The notes under the pieces are model-generated. The model had not been told where the DNA came from and ran no database searches. It saw only the letters and a list, made by a program, of their open reading frames with translations. From Fagopyrum homotropicum (taxonomy: Eukaryota; Streptophyta; Magnoliopsida; Caryophyllales; Polygonaceae), in the NCBI GenBank assembly GCA_033239125.1, contig BSWB01000002.1, positions 3,753,001-3,817,000 of the forward strand: 64,000 bases of DNA, given 5' to 3'. The stretch's first letter is position 1; each line of letters starts with the position of its first letter. Below are positions 23,360-36,098 of this stretch, piece by piece. The position numbers and the translations under genes are program-made.

Positions 23360-24310
23360 ATTAGGAAAATAGGACCCCTTAATTTTCTTTTTTGCAAATT
23401 AGGCCTCTATACAAAAGAAAGAAAAAGTAGGTATGAAAACTAGAAAATAGGGGCAATAATTTCTCTAATTGAAATAATGTTGATTAAATGTTTACTTTTA
23501 GTTTAAGTATCTTTTTTATATGTTTACTTTTCATTTTTGGTTAATGTAGCTAGTTTGATTAAATTTTCAAGTCCATAAATGTTTAATTTTTTTGGGTGAC
23601 AATGTTTTTGTTACCCAAATATAAATTGTAGTATTTTTCTAATTATTGGGTATATATTTATTGTTTTTGTGGTATGTTTCTTATTGTTGAGTATGCTTAA
23701 ATTGATATTTTTGGGTATGTTTTATGGTAATGACTAAATGTCATTTGATCAAATGTCAAGTGGATTTTTAGGTAATGATCAAATGTTATTGATATTGATG
23801 TTTGTGTATAATATCGAGTTTTGAAATCTTTGGGTATGACAAATTTAAATTGGGTATGGTTTTTGTATTAAGTGATGTTTAAATTGGGTATAAAAAATAA
23901 AAAATTATCCAATTTATGGATATGGTTTTATTTTGATATTTGTTTTATTGGGTATGTTGTTTTCGAGTATGTTTATGTACTTTGACAAATTTATTTTTGG
24001 GTATGATTGTGACATTATTTGGGTAAGCGGATTTTTGGGTGTGCATTTATACGTGTATTGGCTTTTTAGTATATTTCTTATTATCAAGTATATTTAAAGT
24101 GATATCGTGGGTATGTTTTATGGTTACCCAAACTGCGTTATAATATTATCCAATTGGGTATAAAAATAAAATATTATCCAATTTATGGATATGGTTTTAT
24201 TTTGATATTTGATTTTTTGGGTATGTTGTTTTCGAGTATGTTTATGTACTTTGACAAATTTATTTTTGGGTATGATTGTGACATTATTTGGGTAAACGGA
24301 TTTTTGAGTA
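23360..24310. repeat. GGGTATG-rich repeat region with a 158-bp direct duplication (possible Mutator-like remnant)
   Basis: TTGGGTATG and variants recur more than a dozen times. The blocks 23883-24040 and 24153-24310 are near-identical direct repeats (both contain TTATGGATATGGTTTTATTT, TTTCGAGTATGTTTATG and TGTGACATTATTTGGGTAA). The left boundary (TTTGCAAATTAGGCC near 23390) resembles the end of the element at 31229. No gene is recognisable. Confidence 0.7.
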
Positions 24311-25887
24311 ATAGGTGAGAAAGTAAGGATGTTGAGAATTCCTTTTTCTGATTGACGTGACATATGAGATAGTACAACATGTAACATCCGGGTTGTCAAA
24401 CTTAGCTCTCTTTTTGTACTATATTTCCTCAACTCTATTTTATAGGGAGTCAAAATACCAATCCCAAATATTAGGGGTCTTCTTTCTCAATGATTTGCTT
24501 AAAAGAGCTAGTTTGTCAATTTTGCCTTCTATTTTTCATCTCATGATTAAAACTACGCTTATGACATGCATATCATAGTATAATTTAAAAAAAATTAAAA
24601 ATTAAGCACTCCAACTACGCATATGACGTGTGTAGTTAGTCTATTTTTTTTTAAAAAAATCATTCCAACTACACACGCCATAAACGTAATAATTGGAGAG
24701 CTTAATTTTATTTATTTATTTATTTATTTTTAATTCACCCCAACTACGTAGAAGTGTTTAATTTTATTTTTTTTAAAATTATACTATGACTATATATTCT
24801 ATTAGCGTAATTCAACGGCTCACATTGGCTCCATATCTTCAACAACGCACGTCATAAGCGTTGTTTTAATTCTGAGGTGAAAAATAGAACCACACACCTA
24901 ATTAAATTGCATAGTTCTAATGACGAATAAAGATTTTCACGGGTTAACAGTACATCTAACAACTGCCCTTATTTGAGCATCAACTTTTTGATTTAAAATT
25001 CAATTGTAAATTTGATATTATAATTTAGATATTAGATTTTCATGTATTATAATTTAGATACTAGACTTGATATTATAATTAATATAATTTTATTAAAAAT
25101 CAAGTTGATTAATTGTTTAATTAAAATGGGAAACTCGCTCTCTCTTATCAACTAATTAATTACAACTATAAAAAAGCAGGAATACGTGGTTATTCATGCA
25201 AAGAAGTCGCACTTTGGAGATCAGAAAGTGCAGAAAATTCCATGTGCATATCCCTCGTTAATTATTATTAATTGCGATTATCAAGTCATTTAATCTCGTA
25301 CTTAACATAATATATACCTACAATTAATGCATTGCCTTTACTCTTAGTGAAGTTCAATATCCATGCACGACTTCACTCTTATTAAAGTGTGGCATGATCA
25401 GTGGTCCAATACAATGTTTCAGGCTTATAGCAAAGGTGTTACGATACAAACGATCACGAACAAGACGATAGAAGAACATACTAGAAACCCTAAAACCCGT
25501 ATTTAAAATTAGACACCCTAAATCGGCTAAATAGAATGGTCCAATACAAGTCATTTGATCTCGTATTTAGTATGTTTGAGTTATATATAACAACTTATTA
25601 TATATTAAAATGCGTTGTTATATATGATTCAAACATATTAGAAACCCTAAAACCGGCTAAAGACAATAAACCTTAAAATCGACACACCGTACCACCAGGT
25701 GTTGCGGTGCATGATAATGCACCAAGGTTCTATGCATGGCGTACGAGCTCTGATATATAGCCGGTCCATGATTATAATTTTATAAAGGTGAGCTAGGCAT
25801 AAGATTAATATTAAACTCGATTACGTCTATCTCGATTTAAACGAGCTGAATATAAACATATTAAAATCGGACCCATGTAACGATTGT
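24311..25887. other. Intergenic with short CCAACTACG repeats, no gene seen
   Basis: Between 24600 and 24860 the phrases ACTCCAACTACGCATATGACG, TTCCAACTACACACGCCATAA and CCCCAACTACGTAG recur with long A/T runs, as degenerate repeats of one unit. A GTCCAATACAA phrase recurs at 25400 and 25540. No coding potential was found. Confidence 0.45.
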
Positions 25888-25903
25888 AATAGTGAGTGGT
25901 GTT

Positions 25904-26153
25904 TTTTTTTTTTGATACAAGGGTAAGCAAAAGGGGGAACAATCTCTAGAGACTTGTCGCCCCAAGGCATCCAAAAGGATGAGGTCTTCAACATCTTCAG
26001 GTAGCATCTGCCGCTGACGCAAAGCCATGTAACGCAAGTAATCTGCTACGGTGTTGAAATCCTAGAAAAAGTGGTGAGCATCGGAGATTCGGAAGGAGAT
26101 GTCCGAGAAGATCAAAACAGAGCCAAAGAGAAGATGGTGAAGCGGGAAGATCA
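25904..26153 (-). mobile_element. Very short 5'-truncated LINE insertion with a 16-bp target duplication
   Basis: On the minus strand it encodes DFNTVADYLRYMALRQRQ, then LPEDVEDLILLDALGRQVSRD and a stop. A short UTR and an A tail follow (T run from about 25904 on the plus strand). These are the last RNase H motif and C-terminus of the LINE at 1-2287 (NTVADKI, IPEDVQDLIRKDALGRSVSRN). AATAGTGAGTGGTGTT flanks it exactly at 25888-25903 and 26154-26169. Confidence 0.9.
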
Positions 26154-26169
26154 ATAGTGAGTGGTGTTG

Positions 26170-27083
26170 AAGTAGGAACAAGATTGTTGAAGAAAAGAGA
26201 GTCATTTACTGAATAAAAAAGTGTGGTTAGAGACTTCACGTGAATGTCTGTCCAACAAACATTCACGTCGGGACACCCTCTTAATAAAATAAAAAAATAA
26301 TTATATAAAATACAAATAAAAATCAAATATATTGATTTAATTAATCCGTATTAAATAAAACAAAAAGCTTTGTGCTTTAATTGATGAACAGTTTTAGGGC
26401 ATTAGGTTAATTTAAGGATTATTATGGATTTAAGAGCATGTCTGGCTAATCGGCTGGTTGGATTCTGCGATACTTTTGAAAATCATATAGGCCTTAATTA
26501 TTGATTAATTATATGCTAGTGAAGCTAGCTAGGTTTAGTTATTTTACTAAATGTGTAATAGCTCATAGAGGTCTGCAGTAGACTTGTAACAAGATTAATG
26601 GGGAAATAAATAATACTTTCTCTGTGTAGAAGTTTTGTGGTGTGTTTTTAAATCTATCTTATTTAATTCCCGTACCTTGTACGAGTTAATTTAATATGAA
26701 TAATTTATTTTATTTTTAAAAATTTTGGGATTAAAGTTTGTAATTTTAATTTTATAAATACGTGAATATATATAAAATGTAGATATGATATATAATCTAT
26801 ATATATATATATATACATACTACAACAGTATACATTGTTGCTGACGTGATGCACGCGCTATGTATCTAGGATTTCAAAATGGTATCTCATAATTAACATC
26901 ATTAAATCTTTATTCTTAAATTATTTATATTTTTTAACGATTTTATCCATCATATCTTTTGTTTAAAACATTTGTTACCCACATTTTGTTTATTTCATAT
27001 TTTTATGAATTTTGCTATCTTATATCAATTATAAGTAAGGTTGACAATTTCTACTATATCCAACGATATAAGGGGAGTTGCAA
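26170..27083. other. AT-rich intergenic, no gene seen
   Basis: Contains a short (TA)n run near 26797-26814 and nothing else that I can support. Confidence 0.45.
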
Positions 27084-29190
27084 CACCTAGTTTTTTTTTA
27101 AAAAATTTTTCCCCCGCACATTGACAGTGGGGAGGATGTACATGTAGGCCAACTCGACCCATAAGGCATCTCAACAACATAAGTTATATAAAACTACAAG
27201 ACAAACACATAAACCGGAGAGAATATGGCTAAATAAGGTGGATGCCGAGCAATTTAGCCCACGTGAGAGAGTCAGGCGAACAGTCTTTTCAGTGGTGGCT
27301 AGCAAAGTTTTTGGTGGCAAGGATGACGTTGTTTGCACATCTAATAGCTAGAGTGTAATTGTCATTGAAAATGATCTCATTCCTAACCTTCCAAGTGAAA
27401 TAGATATAGGTAGTGATCGAGGATGTTCTAATGCTGGAGATGAGTGAGCGTTTAAGAGTGATTTGGGTGATGAGCCAGATCCAAGGGTTGGGGGAATAGG
27501 GGTAAGGGTAGGGCGTTTAGGTCCAGCGGAAGATAATATCGAGCACTAGAGTGGTATAAGTGCAACTGCTCCAAAGATGGGTCTCATCCTCAGGGTAACT
27601 ACCATAGAGCTTACAAGAGTCTTCATTAACGATGTTCCAGCTGAGAAGTTTGGTTAGCGTGGGGAGTCTTTGGTGGCTGGTAATCCAAGCAATGAAGCTA
27701 CATTTAAGGATATGAAGATCCCTCCAGATAGGGATGGCCAGGGATGGCCAGGGATGGGCTTGGAGGAAGTAAAGAAGATTTGAAAAATAAGTAAGCTGTC
27801 AAGGTGGAAAATGAGCCATTGAAACGGTGGGCTTAGAAGGTTGGTTCTTGGCCCAGAAGAGAGGAGCAAGTCACATACCTCAATAATGGAGTTCCAGGGG
27901 TACATATGTTTAGAGATGCCTGATAGCTCTAGATATGAACGAGCATCACCTGAGTATGTTCCGGTTAACCCAATCACACCAAATATTAGAATCCCCCGAA
28001 GCCACATCAAAGATGATCTTAGAAAGGCAGACTTTTTTCCAGGAGAGGAGCTCCTTACAACCAAGACCACCCAGACTTCTAGGCGTACATACCATGTTCC
28101 AAGAGACCAAATAGCGCTTGCTAGAATCCTTACCAGACCACGGGAAAGATCGAAGAAGACCTTGGATCTTATTGAGAATAGGAGCTGGGATAAGAAATAC
28201 AATGCACCAGTAATAGTGCATAACCCCCCCCCCCCACCCGTACCGGAAAGGAAGAGTACCAAGAGAGAAGCCATAGGAGTTGATGATATGACTTCGGTTC
28301 AAGGGGAGGAACTCCGCCAAGGAAGATAACGGATTTGGAAAAGTTCACTCTGAGGCCCGAGAGGTTACCAAAGGAGTCCATCGTATCCTTCAAGGTAAGA
28401 ATGAAGGAGATATTCCCTTACAGAAGAGCATCAGGTCATCGGCAAATCATAGGTGCGTTATGCTAGGGTTACGACATTTAGGATGGGATTTGAAGTTCGG
28501 GTTTGAGGTAATTTACGAAGATCATGGCAGATAGGACTTCCATGACTATAATAGGGGGGGGGGGTATTCCCTAGCTCCTTTGAATTATTCTTTGAGCAGT
28601 CCATTGACGTTTATTGAGTACGAGGCTGTAGTGATGCACTCCTTAACCAGTTTCACAAAATTATCAAGGAATCCAAACTTGAGGAGGTTGAGCAAAATGA
28701 AGCTATGTTCAATTGTGTCGAAAGCCTTGGTGATATCAACTTTTAGGGAACATCTAGGGGAGATGTGAACCTGATTATACTTCTTGAAGAGCTCTTGGCA
28801 AACGGAGATATTGTGCTTAATCGATCTACCCTTCGAGAAAGCACTTTGATATGGGCCTATGGAGTGTGGAGTTGATTAGGTTGGAGAGAACTTTTGCAAT
28901 AGTTTTGTAGATAGTATTGCAGCATGAGATGGGACGCTAGTCAGATTGGCATATGGGGTTTTCATTCTTTGCTATAAGGGAGATCGAAGTGCGGCTAACT
29001 TGCTTGAGCAACTTCCCAGTAGAGAAGAAGTCCGATATGGCGCTAGTGAACCCATCCTTGATGATGCTCCATGAGGACTTAAAGAAGTAGAAATTGCATC
29101 GATCGAGGCCAGGTGCCTTGTTATTACCAATATCGAAGAGAGAATCTTTGATTTCCTCATGATGCTCAAGGTTTGGGTGCATATCATCTT
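27084..29190 (-). mobile_element. Degenerate LINE (RT to zf-RVT, no RNase H), minus strand
   Basis: From the 5' side, minus-strand 29182-28937 encodes EIKDSLFDIGNNKAPGLD, FFKSSWSIIKDGF, LLKQVSRTSISLIAK. The catalytic box FADDLMLFCKG is encoded near 28445-28410, followed by DSFGNLSGLRVNFSKS. The zf-RVT part, WLIFHLDSLL and the distal YIYFTWKVRNEIIFND lie toward 27350. A tail of T-rich sequence at 27091-27115 marks the 3' end. The reading frame shifts at several places, including a C run at 28207-28217 and a G run near 28554-28563. It is the same lineage as the LINEs at 33573, 36601, 44311 and 51660. Plus-strand open frames across it are antisense shadows. Confidence 0.87.
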
Positions 29191-29739
29191 TTTAATGTAA
29201 ACTTTATGTGATAGAAAAGTTTCTTCCGACCTCTATCTCTAGGAATCTCCATTTTTAGAATGTTTTGAGTTGCTCCTCGATCATTCATCTCAAACTCACC
29301 ATTTAGAAGATCTTCCAACTTCTAAACTACTACCTTGCTCTTTACAACTACCAACTTGTCATCTACGAACAAAAATAGCTAGGTAGATGAGAGAGACATC
29401 TTTCAGCTTGTTGTAGTATAACACACAACAATCATATGCACTCCTATTATAGTTAAGTTGTATCACAATACACAACAATGATATGCACTCCTATTGTAGT
29501 CAAGTTTCTTCCGACATCTATCTCTATGATTATTGTCTACAACTCAACCTAAAATTTAATTTGAAGAATTAATTACGTTAACCACATCTACGTTAAGTTG
29601 TATTTTGATCGGTTTTTAAAATTATTATTAAAAACGTAAATAATGTAGGCATTTTTGGTGATTTGACCCTAATACAATATACCGCTATGTATGATAACTC
29701 CACCTTGATTATGAATTGTATATGTGGATGATGGAAGAC
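29191..29739. other. Intergenic, no gene seen
   Basis: Contains a short duplication (ACACAACAATNATATGCACTCCTATT at about 29424 and 29472) and otherwise nothing supported. Confidence 0.4.
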
Positions 29740-31200
29740 TTAACGTTTATGAGCGGTTTTATAAACTAACAAATATCGATCATCTAGATTGCTTGTTTTG
29801 GTTTGTGATTGTTAAATCTATGCAGCCCTTCAAAAGAATTTCAAAGGAAGAACACAGGCCTCGAAACAGATTACAAAGGACAAGCTGATTTGAAACAAAT
29901 TTCAAAGGACAAATAGGAAGCCTTGAAACGCGTTTGAAGGAATAAACACTGAAACCTTGAAAAGTGATGCAAAGGAAGATTCGGCTGAAGGCTTTCTTAA
30001 ACAAGATTCAAATCTCAACAACCAAATCAAGGATCTCTACCAAGGATTACAAGAAGATCTTCCAACAAGATTTGAAGAGAAGATTTTGGCCAGCCAATAA
30101 AAAGATATTCAAAGAATAAAAAAGAAAATCTTCCAACAAGATTTTAATTGAAGATTTTGGCCAACCAACAAAAAGATATTCAAAGGATAAAAAGAAAATC
30201 TTCCAACAAGATTTTAAGAGAAGATCTTGGCCAACCAACTAGAAGATATTCAGCAGATTTGATTAGAAGATCTTGGCCCCAACAACAAGATCTCATAAAG
30301 ATCTTAAGATAACAAGAAGATCTAGGATCTTCAACAAACAAAGATCTTCAACGGCTGATTTCCAAAGAGAAGATTACGGTGATTCAACAAGCGTCAAAAA
30401 GAAGAAGAAGAAGAAGAAGAAGAAGAAGAAGAAGAAGAAGAAGAAGAAGAGAGGATCTTACAACGGCTACTCCACCTCAACCAAGTAGCGTGTTCTATGG
30501 AGGAAATATGAACGTTACAACGGCTCTCTACAACGGCTACAAGTTCTTCCTAGAAGACTATAAATGAAGATGAAGATTGAAGAAGAAGAGAACATAAGCT
30601 TACACGGAAATATCCAAAGTCTTCAAGAGATCTAAAAGTGTCTTCATTCGATCCAAGAAGTTTTTCTTTCTCTCTTTATACAAAAGTTTTATTCCTTAGA
30701 GAGAGATAAACTCAAGAGCTCCATTGACATATCTAAAGAGCTTTATACTCGAAGGTTTTGTTACTCTGCGAAGTAACTAGGCTATTATAGCTAGGTTAAG
30801 AGTTGGAGCTAGATCGTAGCATTGGCTACAGTGAGAGAAGAAGGGAATTTCTTCTAGGTTGTATCTAAGACTCTTTGAAGCTGATAATAAATAGTTAGAT
30901 CCTACGGCTATACCCTGAGACGGAGAGTAGGCTATTTAGAGCCGAACTTTGTAAACATATCCTCGTGTCGATCTTTTACATTCCGCACTTTATCTGCTTT
31001 ATTGTGACTAACTGTGTTTTGAAGGTGAACAACGTCAAGGCCTTTGAAATCAGTTTCAAAGCCCTTGAAATGAAAGTGTTTAACAAATAGCTTAGATCGA
31101 CATCAAGGCCCTTGAAAGGAGTTTCAAGGCCTTGAGATTGGTTTTGCGAAAAATTCTCATACTCTATTCAACCCCCCTTCTAGAGTATTTTTAACCTTTT
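29740..31200. repeat. Purine-rich repeat tract, possible relic of a copia-type LTR
   Basis: From 30050 to 30265, units of about 65 bp recur (AAAATCTTCCAACAAGATTTT, GAAGATTTTGGCCA, AAAAAGATATTCAAAG). A (GAA)n tract follows at 30401-30451. On both sides of these, AAGGCCCTTGAAA and TTTCAAGGCC motifs recur in both orientations (29820-29990 and 31030-31140). The phrase CTATTCAACCCCCCTTCTAGA at the right edge resembles the 3' part of some plant copia LTRs. No gag or pol is visible and the LTR reading is uncertain. Open frames here are low-complexity artefacts. Confidence 0.4.
30401..30451. repeat. (GAA)n microsatellite
   Basis: About 17 uninterrupted GAA units. Confidence 0.98.
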
Positions 31201-31228
31201 ATTTCACCTACCAGTTCTTCAATGTATT

Positions 31229-33268
31229 CTAACCCCCACCTTTTTCAAGTTTGTAAATTAGGCCCTAATACGTCATATTTGGTTGAAATTTAAGTTGTGT
31301 AAGAAGCCTCATAAATAATGCTGGAAAATGTAGAAAGTACAAGAGGTAGAAAACTGTAGAATGTTGTAGCCGGTCGAAGTGGCCCCTCTGCAGACTAATG
31401 ATGATTTTTTTATTTCCCTCCAAAAACGCTCTTTGCTGTAACAAAACGCCTTTCTTCCCTTTTTGAATCATCCTTTCCAGATTAATTGAGCATTCTTCTT
31501 TCATACATAACAAAACCTACTCTTCTTTATTGATTGAAACTGCCGTATTTGAAGATAAAACGAGGCATCAAGTACTATTGGTTAAGGTTATTTTTTCTCA
31601 TGGTCTAACGGAGTAATATGTGTATTATATATTCCGGTAGATTCTTTTCATGTGCATGAAGCTTGAACACGTTTTACGCAAGGTTGACAACAACGATTGG
31701 TAAGTTGTGCATCTATGGCGACTTGCTATATTGGGTATTGTATTACACCTAGTTGTTGGGTATGTACACGTTTGGGTAGTTACTTGCTTTTGGGTATTAT
31801 ATTACATAAAATTGGGTAAGTTCTTTTCATGTAGACAACATTTTGTTTTCATGTGTGGACATTATACATGTATGGCGACTTGCTTTTGGGTATTGTACTA
31901 CACCCAGTTGTTGGGTAGGTAATTGTTTTTTCAACAATGATCCCACTATCCAAACTTCTATTCTCGTCCTTCAACTCTTTCACAAAATCCTTTATCATCA
32001 TCGTTATTACGGGACTAGTATCTGAAACTATATGAGCAAGTATTTCTTCATCAAGTTCATCCCTGGTTATGGCAAATTGTTGACTAAAATGCCAATCATA
32101 ATAGTTGGGATCATTGCTATCCAGGTTGGAGTCATCACCACTATACTCATACATCTGCAAAGTATCACACTCAAAGAGAAAAAAGACTGACAAATCATTC
32201 CGACATAACAACTCCCTCAAAAATCACATACCCAATCACTCCAAATTAACATATTCAGACCCAATGACTCCAACATAACAAAGGAGATACCAAAGAACAT
32301 ATTTATACCCAAAGACTCTGAAATAACAATAGATATACCCAATAAACATGAAATTAAAAATATTCATGCCCACTGACTCCGAAATAACAAATGATATGCG
32401 ACCGAATATATTCATACCCAGTAACTCTCAAACATGAATGTATATACCTAATCAACATGAAAAATACTAACTCATCATATCCATAACTCCATAAGAAAAA
32501 ATGATGACAACTCAAACCGACATAACAAATCACTCAAAAATCACATATCAAATCACTCAAAAATAACATATTCAATGACTCCGAAATAACAAATGATATG
32601 TCACCTAATATATTCATGCCCAGTAACTCTCAATAACAATATATATACTCAATCAACATTAAAAATACAAGCTCATCATATTCATGACTCCATTTAATAT
32701 AGTCTAAGTTACCTACAAACAAATATCATCGTACCCAATCCTCGATCAACCATATATATTTCAAAAATGACAGGTACCATGAGTAAAACTATATTCAAAC
32801 GAACGACCTCATTAATATACTAAAAAAATTGGAATACAGAAATGAAAAGTTACGAAATTTTCTTCTTCATCATTTCTTGGGTATAATGCACCTTTGCCAG
32901 CTTCATCAACAACTTCAGATTTTTCCATTGACTAATATGATGGTTCACCTTCAACTCGAGCGTTAGAGGATAAAAACAGAGGGAATCAGGAATGCAGAAA
33001 ATTTATGCAAAAAATGTGAGGAGAATAGATGGAGAAGAAAGTATATATATTCGCCTTCAAAATATTTTGAATCGCACACTCATTCATCACCCATCTCACT
33101 GCTCTTCTGATTGGGTATGAATGTGATGCCGCTGCAAGATTTTTATTGAGCCCTACTGTGCACCATCGGAATTGGAGATTACCTTTTTAGTTAACCTTTT
33201 TTTTCGGTAATATAGTGTGGTGTAAAAGCATGGGGCCATTACACAAAACTGAAAAAGAAACAACCCTA
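31229..33268. mobile_element. Putative Mutator-like element with GGGTATT-type internal repeats
   Basis: The left end contains CTTTTTCAAGTTTGTAAATTAGGCCC. The reverse complement of the right end contains CTTTTTCAGTTTTGTGTAATGGCCCC. The interior carries duplicated GGGTATT blocks (31725-31915, with ATGGCGACTTGCTATATTGGG and ATGGCGACTTGCTTTTGGG). It also carries 200-bp-spaced repeats of ACTCCGAAATAACAAATGATATG (32370 and 32577). A 123-aa minus-strand frame (32220-31849) has an acidic YEYSGDDSNLDSNDPNYYDW stretch that I do not recognise. Superfamily assignment rests on the end similarity only. Confidence 0.38.
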
Positions 33269-33572
33269 TATCGCCAATTCTTTCAATAATGTATTTTGAA
33301 CTGTTGTAGAATTAAACCCTAAAATAAATTTGAAGATTTAATGAGATTAAGAAGAAGAGAATTTATTTCCTATTTTATAAATATGCTAAAATTTATGCTA
33401 CGACTTTTGTTTAGTGTGCTACAACTTTTATGCCCGAAACTCAAATAAAAACGATTATTGAAATGCCTTGTACCAATAAATAATTACAAAACTAGACAAA
33501 CTTTTCTCAAAATTATAAAAAGAAAATACCAAATTTGATTCACTTAACTATAAAAATAAAATATAAGAAACC

Positions 33573-36098
33573 TCTATTTCACTCAGATTCGTTTGCAAAC
33601 GATCCTCCATGACACTACTCTCCAGGAGGTGGAGAGGAGACTTTCGTCTGCGGTGAATGAAAGTAACAAGGCCCTTCATACCACCATGAATCAACTCTCT
33701 AAGGCCAATTGGATTTCCCATGCTGATCAATGCTCTTCCTTCTTTTTTCGGGGAATTAAAACTCATCGGTGTACTAATCGTATCAATACCATTCACACCA
33801 GTTATGGGACTATCTCAAATGATCCTGATACCACTGAATCCACCTTTGTTAGTCACTTTAGGCATGTCCTTAATCCCCCGGCCTAGCCTACTCCCCCTCT
33901 TATCCAAGATATTGACCTCCCTCTCCTTAACCCGAATGACGTTATAACTCTGGACAAGATGGTGACTCCTGACGAGATCAAGAAGGCTCTTTTTAGCATC
34001 GGGGACAACAAGGCGCCGGGGCCGGATGGCTATAGTTCACTCTTCTTCAAATCTGCTTGGGATACCACGCATCATGACTTCACTGAAGCGATCCAGGATT
34101 TCTTCACCCATGGAAGACTCCTGAAGCAGGTCAATCACGCATCTATTTCTCTTATAGCTAAACATGATTATCCTCTTGCTCCCTCTGATTACAGGCTCAT
34201 ATCTTGCTGCAATACTATCAATAAGACCATATCAAAGATCCTCTCGACGTGCATCAACGCATTACTGCCAAGTATTATCAGCTTCAATCAAAGTACATTT
34301 GTTTCTAACCGTTCAATCAAGCATAATGTACTTCTTTGTCAAGAGATGTTCAACAAGTATGGAAGAAAGCATATATCCTCTAGGGCTCCTATGAAGGTTG
34401 CCATATCGAAATCTTTTGACACCGTCAACCACGAGTTCATTCTTCACTGTCTTCATAAAATGGGCTTTCCGGTGCACTTCATTAGGCTGATCAAGGAATG
34501 CATTTCAACCGCCTCGTACTCTGTCAATATTAACGGATCCCTTCGTGGTCACTTCTTGGGTCGTCGTGGCTTGTGTCAAGGTTGCCCACTATCACCACTT
34601 CTCTTCGTTATCGCTATGGAATTCCTTTCAATGATGATTCAGAAGAGTACCTCTAACCCTGAGTTCAACTATCACCCTAAGGGATCTTCCCCCACCATCA
34701 CCCATCTTTCCTTTGCCGACGACCTTTTACTACTTTGTAGAGGTGATCTTCCTTCCATCAAGATTCTTAAAGAAACGCTTGACAGTTTTGGTGCAGTCTC
34801 TGGGCTCATGATCAACCCAACCAAGTCCCATTTCTTCACCAGTGGGATGAGTGATATTGAGGAGGATAGGACTGTTAATCTCACTGGCATGTCCATTGGA
34901 TATCTTCCCTTTCTCTACCTTGGAGTTCCCATTGGGAGCAGGAGGCTGGTGATTCTCGACTATCTTCCTTTGATCCACAAGGTCACTAAAAAAATTCAAT
35001 CCTGAAGTGATAAGTCCCTTTCTTATGTTGGGAGAGCCCAACTCGTCAAATCCATTCTATTCTCAATAAACCATTATTGGAGCTCCATGTTCATGCTTCC
35101 TGCTATGGTAATTAGCACGATCAATGGCCTCATCCGTTCTTACTTCTGGTCCGGAGTTGAGAATAGCAGCCGAGCTTTGGTTGATTGGTCCTCGATCTGT
35201 ACTCCTAAAGATAATTGTAGGCTTGGTTTCCCTGACCTTACTGCCAGGAATAAGGTTGCCCTTGTTCGGCTTATCTATGACATTGATAGGGGAGGCAACA
35301 ACATTTGGTCCTTATGGATTAATCGTCATCTAATCAAGGGCAATAGAAGTCTCTAGAGATGCAGCCCCAAGCCCTATCATAGTTCTTTTTGAAAAAACTT
35401 GCTCAAAATCAAGGATGAGATCCCCCAACCTCCCCCTAGTAGCGTGAGAAGTGATGCTATGTCCAACCCTAATAGTACCTTCTCCCACAAAAAAGCTTAC
35501 GTCATTTTCAAACCTAAAACTCCTCAAGCACAACTCAACCCCTTTTAAGGTCATTTGGCTCAGATCCAATATCCCTTAGAGCTGCTACATCTCCTAGTTA
35601 GCTCGGCCGAGAATGATGACCACCTTTGGTCCTTCTGCAGCTATGGTTCTCTCGTACTTGATAATTTATCCCGCTGGACCAAGATCCCTTACCCAACTCC
35701 CTACATTAGCAACCTTTGGACTTGGCTCGATTCTTGGACTAACCATAAGCCTAACCTGTTGGATAGTATTGGGAATGCCTCCATCACTTCTTTCATATAC
35801 TACGTCTGGATTGCTAGGAACAATATTGTGTACAATAACACTTTCACAAGAGTTGTGGATTATGCCGGCGAGATCATCAAATCTATCAAGCTTCACTTTG
35901 AGTATAACTAGAAGGACAAGTCGTCCTCAACTCTTGATATTGCGCGTTCTTTGAACCTCCATCTTGTCTAAGCTTTCCTGTTCCCCTCTATTCTTACCTC
36001 TCTTGTTTCTTAATCTCCTTGGAACTATGTACTTAATCATGTAAACTCTTATGTATATCCTCCTCTCAATATAATTAAATTTTTTTAAAAAAATAAAT
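33573..36098 (+). mobile_element. 5'-truncated LINE (RT to zf-RVT) with 14-bp target duplication
   Basis: One frame spans almost the whole element. It is interrupted by TAG 33884, TGA 35003, TAG 35354 and at least three later stops, including TAG at 35909. It encodes DEIKKALFSIGDNKAPGPDG, FNQSTFVSNRSI, AISKSFDTVN, RGLCQGCPLSPLLF and the catalytic FADDLLLL (RT), then KVTKKIQS-W-type thumb. The zf-RVT end reads DDHLWSFCSYGSLVLDNLSRW and YYVWIARNNIVYN. The consensus RQGDP is altered to CQGCP. AAATATAAGAAACC flanks it at 33559-33572 and 36099-36112. The 3' end is A/T-rich (ATTAAATTTTTTTAAAAAAATAAATAA). Confidence 0.93.

Noticed and set aside
28207..28217. Homopolymer C run (and G run near 28554-28563) as a possible programmed frameshift site
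   Set aside because: Both are in a decayed LINE with many other disruptions; simple slippage mutations or sequencing errors explain them.
27841..28329. 162-codon plus-strand frame
   Set aside because: It is antisense to LINE RT coding sequence and translates as a mirror of that frame; no motif of its own.
31849..32220. Minus-strand 123-aa frame with an acidic stretch as a possible gene or captured exon
   Set aside because: It overlaps the duplicated GGGTATT blocks at one end, lacks recognisable domains or splice partners, and sits inside a putative transposon. Mentioned only within that element.
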